Below, one piece after another: positions 1 through 6,868 of a stretch of DNA of 11,466 nucleotides. Each line of letters starts with the position of its first letter. Position 1 is the first letter of the stretch. The stretch comes from Entamoeba invadens IP1 (lineage: Eukaryota; Evosea; Mastigamoebida; Endamoebidae), in assembly GCF_000330505.1 (NCBI RefSeq), contig NW_004191717.1, positions 60,923 through 72,388 of the forward strand, in the 5' to 3' direction. Made by a program: the position numbers and the translations under genes. The notes under the pieces are model-generated. The model saw only the letters and a program-made list of their open reading frames with translations, had not been told where the DNA came from and searched no databases.

Positions 1-530
1 ATTTTTTATTGTTTAAATATTACTGAAATATTTAATAATTTTTTCTTTTTAGCTCATGAAATGTTATGCACAATATATAAACTTAAAAAACATAAAACTG
101 TTTAATAAACTAAAGATTTCCATATTTTTAAACACTTGAATTTTGTACAATGTTATTTAAGGTGTTAATAACTGCATTATAATGATCTAAAGTTAATTTG
201 AATGAAGAATAAAAGAAAAATTTGTATTTATAACTTTAATGCTACAACAATTAATAATTAATTGAAAAAAAATATTAATATCACAGTAAGTGTAATAATA
301 ATTGTGTCTCAATCTAAAGCAAACAATTTTTTATTAATTTATAAACCTTATTATGAATTTTTAATTTTATAAAAAAATAACTTTGTTAATTACACTAGTT
401 AAGTTTATTACAATTATCATTTTATTATAAATACATAATAATATATCAATAATTACACATTGTGTAATATTTGATAACTATATTTATACACACTATTAAA
501 ATATTTTGTTATCAAACGATAGAACAAACA
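1..530. other. AT-rich intergenic DNA, no gene seen
   Basis: This stretch is almost pure AT sequence with short homopolymer runs. I see no open frame with protein-like composition on either strand. A short minus-strand frame at 453-635 overlaps the start of the actin relic and has low-complexity composition, so it is not called. Any promoter of the former actin gene would have lain at the right end of this stretch, but I cannot point to a convincing element. Confidence 0.6.
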
Positions 531-1643
531 CTGATTGATAATGTTGGAATTTTTGATATTGGTTAATTTATAACCAGAATAGGATATGCAAATAAAAAAG
601 CACCTGAAGAAGTGTTTAGAAGTGTTGTTTGACACTTAACACGTATGTATACGTGTTGTGTGCAGGAAATGAGAAATACTTATGTTGGTAAATATTTTAT
701 TCACAATTGTTATTCAATGAATTTGAAATATCCAGTCCAACGTGGTTTAGTTAGTGACCGAGATAATTTTGAAAAAATTGTTCATTATAGTATTTTTGAT
801 TGTTTGATCAAATATTCATAAGAATCACCAGTTTTGTTAACAGAATCAATAAATTTCACAAAACAACAACAAAAAATCTCTGTAAGAATATGATTGAAAC
901 GTTTGGTCTTCCATATTTTTGTCTTGTTTCGCAGCCAGTATTATCATTAATGTCGACTGGTAAAAGTACTGGTTATTGTGTTGAATGTGGTGATGGAGTA
1001 ACACAATTTGTACCAATTTATGAAGGTTCATAAATTGAAAAGGGTGTCGTGTTTAGAACTTGCTGGTCAAGACGTTCGCGATTCAATCGAGAAAATTGCA
1101 AATCAAAAGGGATTTATTTTTAAAGAATTTAATGAAAGATTAATTCTTGATGAAATAAAAGAAAATATGTGTTACATTGCTCAAGACTTTGAAAAAAAGG
1201 AAAAAGAAGCAAACAAACTCGAGAAGATTTATAAACTTCTTGATAAAAAAGAAATCAAGCTTGGTGCCGAAAGATTTGAATATACTGAACAATTATTCAA
1301 TCCAAATAAATATGGAAAAGATATGAATGGTATTGCTATTCAAGTTAATGATTCTTTAATGCAAATTGAACCAAATCTAAAAACTGAATTGTACCGAAAT
1401 ATTGTGTTGGCTGGTGGAAGCACAATGATGACTGGCTTTGTTGAAAGATTTAACACCGAATTTACAAAATTTGCACCAGAATCTATGAAGTTAATTTTAA
1501 CTGCACCACCCAATGGAGATATTGCTGTATATATGGGTGGCAAAATCTTTGCAAGTTTGTCAACTTTTAAATCTGCTTGTGTGTCATTTAAAGATTATGA
1601 TGAATGTGGACCAGATATCACAGAGTTTGCCCATAAAACATTT
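531..1643 (+). pseudogene. Divergent actin pseudogene, two stops and two frameshifts
   Basis: Actin is the ATP-binding filament protein of the cytoskeleton. Three pieces together cover almost the whole family length. Piece 1 (frame of position 543, to about 800) reads VGIFDIG, stop, FITRIGYANKKAPEEVF, stop, then NTYVG and KYPVQRGLVSD. It aligns without gaps to the actin N-terminus (DNGSG, AGFAG, APRAVFPS, DSYVG, KYPIEHGIVT). TAA at 564-566 falls on the phosphate-loop Ser14 and TGA at 630-632 on Gly36 (rabbit actin numbering). Piece 2 is in another frame, about 803-1030, and carries MIETFGLPYFCLVSQPVLSL and GDGVTQFVPIYEG. Piece 3 returns to the first frame from about 1029 and carries LELAGQD, NIVLAGGSTMMTG, APPNGDIAVYMGG, ASLSTF and a C-terminal HKTF. 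The normal stop after the last Phe is missing and the frame runs on to TAG at 1752-1754 with low-complexity residues. No clear start codon is seen. Introns cannot explain the stops, because the alignment through them is ungapped. Identity to conventional actin is low by eye, so the parent was probably a divergent paralogue. Confidence 0.88.
638..657. repeat. 8-bp perfect inverted repeat with 4-nt loop
   Basis: The arms AACACGTA (638-645) and TACGTGTT (650-657) are exact reverse complements around the loop TGTA. The repeat lies inside the actin relic, just after its second in-frame stop, where the match to actin is weakest. I do not assign a function to it. Confidence 0.5.
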
Positions 1644-1754
1644 CTGCTTTTTGTTTATTTCAAATATTCGCAATTAATACAAACAGAATTAATAAATATT
1701 GAATATAATATAATTATATTAATATATATAATATGTATAATATATGTTAACTAG

Positions 1755-1905
1755 ATTTTGATTAAAATTGTATTCATCAATTTGTGTTATTGCACTATCT
1801 CATAAAATGTAACTTTTTAAAACTGATAAAACAATTACAGTATAAACAAAAATATCAAATAAAGTTGAATAAAGTATTTGAGTTTGTTAAGTGTTTTGTT
1901 TGTTA
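1755..1905. other. Short convergent intergenic spacer
   Basis: About 150 bp of AT-rich sequence separates the run-on end of the actin relic (plus strand) from the stop codon of the minus-strand membrane protein gene. The two point toward each other, so this spacer should hold the 3' end signals of the minus-strand gene. T-rich and TTTATT-like stretches occur on the minus strand here, but no single polyadenylation signal stands out. Confidence 0.4.
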
Positions 1906-3549
1906 TTATTTCGAATACATATACTCTATAAAGCATAACAAGATAACGGGTGTTATCAATACAAAATCAAAGTACCATTTAACGTTTGCCATACACCACA
2001 AGTTATAAATTGAAATACTGAGCAAACTCATTTTTACCCACAATAATACCATCGTGTGAAATTCATCAAAGTTGGATTTTTCAAATTTCATAAAAAGAAA
2101 ATACAACATTTTGGATTTGGTGTGGTAATACACTTTTTGAGCGAAACTGTTTATGCTGTTATCTGTGTCACCAAACAAATCTGCTAATAATAAACAAAGA
2201 ACAACCGACGTAATGACAAAAGGCAAAATTAAATACATTTTAATCACATTAATAACACCATAACTGAACATTCCTAATAACAATGCAGTAAGAGAAAATA
2301 TACTCAATTTATACGTATATGAATCGTATGTTCCGATCATATTTTTGTACACAGCAAATATTATAAAACAATCGATAAATGCGATAGCCTCATATTTGCA
2401 CATTTTAACACACCAAATAAAGTCATATTCATTGGAGTGATAAAAACTCGATATTTTCAATATTAAATACAACATATAATTCACGACAACACACAAGGGG
2501 TATATTAATAATGGCACAAAACAATAGTTGTCAAATGCCGTGTTTGTAAAAATGAGTTTATCAATTAACTGCATTGGAATTTTTGTACGAATTTTGTTTA
2601 TTACAAATTTGACATTTTTTAGTTCATTGGCATTTACAATTTCACTGTTTTTCTCTTGGATGTAAATTTCTTCCACGTTTTGTGGGAGAACAACCTTTGC
2701 ATTCAAAATTTTGACTTTTTTCAAATTATCAAACATTGAATAATTTCCACTGTAATTCAAAATCAGCTCTGTAGGAAGATATAAATGTTGGTATATCTTC
2801 TTCTCATTTTCATCGTCGTTTTCATCAAAACGGAAAACGTGTCTCCATGTTGTGTTGTAAATATAATGCCCAAAACTTTTTTCAATAAAAAATGTCCAAG
2901 TTGGTAATTTTTCGATTGTGTTTTCCATTATTTTTGAATTTGAAAAATTGTCACTTTCAATACAAACAACAAATTTAATTTCTTTTGGTATTTCCATTTG
3001 ATGAATTCTGTTAATAGTAGTCGTATCAAAAAATGCGTCTTTATCGAAGTGCATTATCAAAAGTTTAAGATTTGGGTATTTGTGCCAATTTATTTGATAC
3101 AAAAAGTGAGCGTTGCTATTGTCAATAACTAATTTGGACACTTTTGATGTGTTGGTTGTTTCGACAGTTGGATTATAGTACATTTTTAATTCAACATATT
3201 TTTTTAAAGCGACAGAAACACAACTTGACGGAAAATTAAATCGATTGAAATTTAACAAATTAGAAAACACCCCATCAGTGTAATTCACTTGGGTAACGTT
3301 TTTGAAACCCATATGAATTGGTACATCAATTTGTTTTGGAATAGTCAAAGTTTCTATATTGGGCAAAATTTGATTGATTATGCAGAAAGACTGTGTTGGG
3401 TCGGAAGAGTCTAATACACTCCATGGGTTTGTTTTCATCATTAAACAACTTTGGAAAGTTGAAAATGAAACATGACAATAATTGAAGAGATCGGATATTC
3501 GGATGTATAACATAACGTTCATCAAATAAACAGGCTCAAGTTTTTTCAT
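1906..3549 (-). CDS. LRR/F-box-like protein with C-terminal membrane domain
   Basis: This is an uninterrupted frame of 547 codons with an ATG start (CAT at 3547-3549) and a TAA stop. The N-terminus (MKKLEPVYLMNVMLYIRISD, then a short helix and an NP dipeptide near residue 41) is of a type shared by large Entamoeba protein families with degenerate leucine-rich repeats. Residues 60-335 continue that pattern with short strands rich in Leu, Ile and Val, such as ILPNIETLTIP, LKLLIMHF, LKKVKIL and NVEEIYI. The last 200 residues differ: they hold about six hydrophobic segments, near 343-366, 386-405, 413-432, 435-458, 497-518 and 525-544. The protein is therefore expected to sit in a membrane with a large soluble N-terminal part. 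No signal peptide or catalytic motif is visible. The membrane assignment is fairly firm; the role is unknown. In the 35 bp before the start there are ATTTAAATAC and AAGAACTG stretches that recall Entamoeba TATA-like and GAAC elements, but their spacing to the ATG is shorter than usual. Confidence 0.88.
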   Translation of the reverse strand: MKKLEPVYLMNVMLYIRISDLFNYCHVSFSTFQSCLMMKTNPWSVLDSSDPTQSFCIINQILPNIETLTIPKQIDVPIHMGFKNVTQVNYTDGVFSNLLNFNRFNFPSSCVSVALKKYVELKMYYNPTVETTNTSKVSKLVIDNSNAHFLYQINWHKYPNLKLLIMHFDKDAFFDTTTINRIHQMEIPKEIKFVVCIESDNFSNSKIMENTIEKLPTWTFFIEKSFGHYIYNTTWRHVFRFDENDDENEKKIYQHLYLPTELILNYSGNYSMFDNLKKVKILNAKVVLPQNVEEIYIQEKNSEIVNANELKNVKFVINKIRTKIPMQLIDKLIFTNTAFDNYCFVPLLIYPLCVVVNYMLYLILKISSFYHSNEYDFIWCVKMCKYEAIAFIDCFIIFAVYKNMIGTYDSYTYKLSIFSLTALLLGMFSYGVINVIKMYLILPFVITSVVLCLLLADLFGDTDNSINSFAQKVYYHTKSKMLYFLFMKFEKSNFDEFHTMVLLWVKMSLLSISIYNLWCMANVKWYFDFVLITPVILLCFIEYMYSK

Positions 3550-4303
3550 TGTGTATTTAAATGTTTTTGTTTTTACAGTTCTTGATTTTGTTTATTTATT
3601 ATTGAAAAGTTTTTAAAAAAAAGACTGGCTTTTTTCTCGAAATATGATATAATCCGGGTTTAATTCTTTTAAAATATTGTGGTATTGTCGAGTTTTTTAT
3701 ATATTTTTGAGTAAAATTATTTTAAATTGTTTTGAAACATAAATAATCGATTAAATCAACTTTCGGTAGTTAAATAGTTATATTATTTTAATAATTATTT
3801 GATTCAATCATAACTATATAATGATTTGAAAAGTAATCCATAAACTTTATAATAAGTTAACCATATATTCCGTTATTTGCAAATTCATTTTACAGTATTA
3901 TTCACTAAGTTCTAGATTCCACCAAACTTACAAGAGTTTTTAATTAAATTTGAATTGTTTTTTAACATGAAAAACAAATACATAAAAATAATACGTGTCC
4001 GAACAATGAAATTGATTAATTGGACGTGTTTGGTAATAAAAAACAATTAAATGTAAATGCATTATTCGCTTTATTAAAGGTATTGATGTTTGGCGCTGTT
4101 GGGATCATTTCCACGTCATATGTACCAATTGTAAAATATAAAATGAAGTATAATTAAGATTATTATTTTATTTGGTTAAAAAATTATAATAAATAGTAAT
4201 TTCCTATTGGTCAAATAAAGTGGATGATAAAATAAGCGATTTTGAATTTGTGTTCAAAGGTTGACCTTTCAAGAATTAAATTTATTTTTAAAATGTATAC
4301 TAA
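3550..4303. other. AT-rich intergenic DNA before the transposon cluster
   Basis: This stretch holds no gene I can support. It contains the upstream region of the minus-strand membrane protein gene on its left. A short, relatively GC-rich open stretch at 4020-4157 is described separately. The rest is AT-rich sequence with poly-A and poly-T runs. The last three bases (TAA, 4301-4303) are the probable left target-site copy of the foldback element that follows. Confidence 0.5.
4020..4157 (+). other. Short open stretch, possible gene relic
   Basis: Forty-five codons are open between two stops (TAA at 4017-4019 and TAA at 4155-4157). The central part reads LLKVLMFGAVGIISTSYV. That layout recalls the beta-1/P-loop start of small GTPases (KVVxxGxxGVGKTSLV), but the Gly-Lys pair that binds phosphate would be Ile-Ser here, so it could not work as such. 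The stretch has more G and C than its surroundings. No convincing continuation is found downstream in any frame. It may be a remnant of a small GTPase gene, or a chance hydrophobic frame. Confidence 0.2.
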
Positions 4304-4566
4304 AGAGAAAGGATGGACATGGGGACGAAGGACGGGAATATAGGCCGAAGGACGTCCTTTGTGGTTTAAGGACGTCCTCGCTGTGTAAATGGTGTCTTTT
4401 TTATTATTTTCGTGTCCGCGGCATTTTTAAAACTAAATAATGAGTTATAATATTACTATGAATTTACTATTATAAAATATAATTATTTCCAAAAATAAAT
4501 TTAATCAAAGACAAATTTTAAACAACAAGTAATTTCGTTATAAATTAATGGTTTTTATAAAAAATG
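4304..4566 (+). repeat. Left arm of foldback element
   Basis: This arm starts with a block containing the 7-mer AAGGAYG four times, at 4309, 4328, 4348 and 4368, so spaced 19, 20 and 20 bp. The two inner AAGGACG copies from 4348 on extend to the palindrome AAGGACGTCCT. Beyond about 4430 the arm becomes AT-rich but still matches the right arm, for example at TTTCGTGTCCGCGGCA and at CAACAAGTAATTT. The inner boundary is approximate. Confidence 0.75.
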
Positions 4567-4616
4567 CAAATTTAATTAGTTTTTCAAAGAAAACTGAATG
4601 GTAAAATGAAAAAAAA

Positions 4617-4911
4617 TGATAAATTTTTATAAACCAATAATATATAACAAAATTACTTGTTAAATAGTTTTTGTCTTTGAATTAATTTATTTTTGGAAAT
4701 CATTATATTTTTTGATTGTATATTTATAATAAAAATATACTTCGTTATATAGTTTCGATAATGAATAAAAATTGCCGCGGACACGAAAATAATAGAGAGG
4801 ACACCATATACACAAGAGGACGCCCTTAATAACGGGAGGACGTCCTTAAACCACAAAGTACATCCTTCGGCCTATATTCCCGTCCTTCGTCCCCATGTCC
4901 ATCCTTTCTCT
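4617..4911 (-). repeat. Right arm of foldback element
   Basis: Read on the minus strand from 4911, this arm repeats the left arm but has five, not four, copies of the 20-bp-spaced motif (AAGGATG, AAGGACG, AAGGATG, AAGGACG, AAGGGCG). The extra iteration, with small indels further in, accounts for much of its greater length. The inner boundary near 4617 is approximate. Confidence 0.75.
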
Positions 4912-4965
4912 TAATTCAGATTCAATTAATTTTGAGTATATATAATAAAAAAAAAGTATAATATA

Positions 4966-5026
4966 AAGTGAGGCGAGAAACCCACACCTGGAGAAAAACC
5001 CGCACCCATTTTCCTTTTTCTTCTTT
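4966..5026 (+). repeat. Left 61-bp terminal inverted repeat
   Basis: It begins AAGTGAGGCGAGAAACCCAC and ends in a pyrimidine-rich tail. Its only difference from the right copy is C instead of T at its 49th base. Inside it, GAGAAACCCACACC and GAGAAAAACCCGCACC form an imperfect tandem pair, which may be two binding sites for a transposase. Confidence 0.85.
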
Positions 5027-5664
5027 TACCCAAATTATTGTGTTTTTTACTTCCAGAACATGTAAAAAATAAAAAAGTCGGGTTATTATAGTTTCTTTTT
5101 CTTTCTTTTTGGTGTTTTTTATTCAAAAATAAAAAATGATTCGAGTTTGATTCAAAATGAACTATCAAAGAACAAAAATGGCCCGGATTTTTACATACTT
5201 TCAGTGTATTATAACAGTGTTTCAAATTTGTGTTTATTCAAAAAACAAATATACTATTATAAAAACTATATATATAGTTTAATGATTTAAACTATATTTT
5301 TTAACTTGTAATAGTTTATCAAAACACAATTTCTAAAAATAGTTCAATTTTTCACAAGACAAATTCTATAATATAGTAATGTATAGTAAAAATATTCAAA
5401 GATTTGCTTTTATCTACACAAATGTTTATTTTTTGATCAAAATATTTTCTTATATATCTATAATACTCACGAGTCAAAATCAATAATGTATTCGTGAAGA
5501 TTCTGTATTAAAGCTCAGTTGTGTGTATAATATCACCATTTTTAAATAAGTTCAAAAACAATAAAAAGAGTCAAGTTATGTCTTTTTTGACACATATCTT
5601 TTTTTATTAAGTTGTAAATAAAAACAGAAATTTTGATATGCAAACGAATGTACATCAACAGTAC

Positions 5665-5704
5665 TATAATGTAACACTGCTTTATATCAAACTGTAACAT
5701 TATA
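5665..5704. repeat. 12-bp imperfect inverted repeat inside the TIR element
   Basis: TATAATGTAACA at 5665-5676 and TGTAACATTATA at 5693-5704 are reverse complements with one mismatch and a 16-nt loop. In such AT-rich DNA this may be chance. It is recorded because it lies in a gene-free interior. Confidence 0.35.
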
Positions 5705-6010
5705 CAAAGAAGTTACAAAATGTGTTTTTATCATATCAATCATTATCAATTATAATAAAAATTTATTATATTTCTAATATTTGTTTTTTTTACAAATTAA
5801 AAAATTATTTAACTTAAATTAAATAATTTTAATAAAAATATTCATAAAACACCAACAACAAACTATACATATTATTATAATTATATTAATATCAACTATT
5901 AAAATGACTTAAGTTGTTGAATAATTAAATGGGTTTTATATCCACCATTATTTTTCCTCAAAAAACTTTTATGAAAACTTAAAATTAAGAAAAATCAGTT
6001 CAAATATTCA

Positions 6011-6049
6011 AACTCAATACAAACAACAGAGACGTGTTTGTGTTGAGTT
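6011..6049. repeat. 15-bp hairpin inside the TIR element
   Basis: AACTCAATACAAACA (6011-6025) pairs with TGTTTGTGTTGAGTT (6035-6049) around a 9-nt loop. Fourteen pairs are Watson-Crick and one is G-U if the DNA is transcribed leftward or rightward with a wobble. The hairpin is less AT-rich than the surrounding interior. It could be a relic of a former insertion or a structured transcript; nothing more can be said. Confidence 0.45.
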
Positions 6050-6608
6050 GTTGTGGATCCCCATTACCGTTTGGCAATTTAATTAATTTATTTATACACA
6101 TGGCGCATATAAATTAACAATTAGATAATGCAAATTACGCGCGACTAATGTTTGTTTGTTTTTTATGTTATTTATTATGTTTAAGTGGCTGATAAATACA
6201 ATTAATTAACTATTTGAAATGGGTTTAAAGTGGATATAAATTATTGATTTCTTATTAGTATTTTTATGGTTAATAAACTTAATAACAATCTATGGTTTAG
6301 ATACTATATTAAACTAATCAGTAATTAATTGTTTAAAAGATGTATTAGGAAGTGAACCTTATATTATATTTTTTAATCTAAACATTTAATAAATTATATT
6401 AAAATTAAACCTAAAATATGTTCAAAAGCTAATTAATCACTTCATTAGAAATATCAGGATAATAGATATTAATTTTTAATTTCCTAATAATTTATTTTTG
6501 TTATTTAAGGTTAATTTCATAAAGTTTTTATATTGTATTTTAATTATAAGAACATTCTTAATTAACCAAAAACTGAGACTGAACCTTTTTTTCATTCAAC
6601 AGCTTTTC

Positions 6609-6669
6609 AAAGAAGAAAAAAGAAAATGGGTGCGGGTTTTTCTCCAGGTGTGGGTTTCTCGCCTCACTT
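6609..6669 (-). repeat. Right 61-bp terminal inverted repeat
   Basis: This is the reverse complement of 4966-5026 with one mismatch. On the plus strand it reads from AAAGAAGAAAAAAG through GGGTGCGGG to CTCGCCTCACTT, immediately followed by TA. Confidence 0.85.
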
Positions 6670-6851
6670 TACTTTTAATTTTTGAAAAATTTAAAATTGC
6701 TTTAAAACAAAATTGATAGCAAAATTTAAATCAATTTGTTAATAATTTAAAGTTAATTATATTTTTATATCGTATTATTATTTAAAAAAAAACAGTTTTC
6801 ACACTAAAGTAAACTGAAAGATGCAAGAAATAAAACTTGTGAAAAAAAATG

Positions 6852-6857
6852 AAATTA
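6852..6857 (-). promoter_or_regulatory. Possible polyadenylation signal of sulfotransferase gene
   Basis: On the minus strand TAATTT lies about a dozen bases after the TAA stop and is followed by a run of T. Entamoeba transcripts usually end shortly after a TA(A/T)TT motif next to a T-rich tract, so position and sequence fit. It is an inference from a short motif in AT-rich DNA. Confidence 0.35.
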
Positions 6858-6868
6858 CTTTCAAGTTG

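Larger units (their letters stand above)
4304..4911. mobile_element. Foldback/MITE-like element, 608 bp
   Basis: The left end (AGAGAAAGGATGGACATGGG onward) and the reverse complement of the right end are identical for the first 49 bases. They stay clearly similar for about 260 bases, leaving a centre of only about 50 bp. The element is flanked by TAA on both sides (4301-4303 and 4912-4914), which fits a 3-bp target duplication. TA with a one-base end difference is also possible. No coding region exists: a 67-codon minus-strand frame over the right arm is a by-product of the repeat. The structure is that of a non-autonomous DNA transposon that would be moved by a transposase encoded elsewhere. 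A TWA target would suit the PIF/Harbinger group, but three bases are too few to decide. Confidence 0.8.
4966..6669. mobile_element. TA-flanked TIR element, Tc1/mariner-like, non-autonomous
   Basis: Terminal inverted repeats of 61 bp with a single mismatch bound 1,704 bp. TA lies directly outside each end (4964-4965 and 6670-6671), the target duplication typical of the IS630-Tc1-mariner superfamily, which is known from Entamoeba genomes. The interior is very AT-rich. It has no open frame near the roughly 340 residues of a mariner transposase, and I could not recognise DDE/D-type remnants by eye. Short frames covering each end merely translate the terminal repeats. The element is therefore either an internally replaced, non-autonomous copy or a badly decayed one. 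Family assignment rests on TA and the ends only. Confidence 0.75.

Noticed and set aside
453..635. Minus-strand 60-codon frame
   Set aside because: It overlaps the actin relic on the opposite strand and has low-complexity composition; it is a shadow.
531..1643. Actin pieces as exons of a live gene
   Set aside because: The two stops lie inside an ungapped alignment, and no GT...AG intron with Entamoeba-like ends removes them without deleting conserved residues.
4653..4856. Minus-strand 67-codon frame in the foldback element
   Set aside because: It translates the right arm of the inverted repeat; there is no protein-like signal.
4926..5225. Minus-strand 99-codon frame with a GAGFSPGVGFSP motif
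   Set aside because: The motif is the translation of the 61-bp TIR, and the same peptide motif appears at the opposite end (6498-6716), which shows that it follows the repeat and not a gene.
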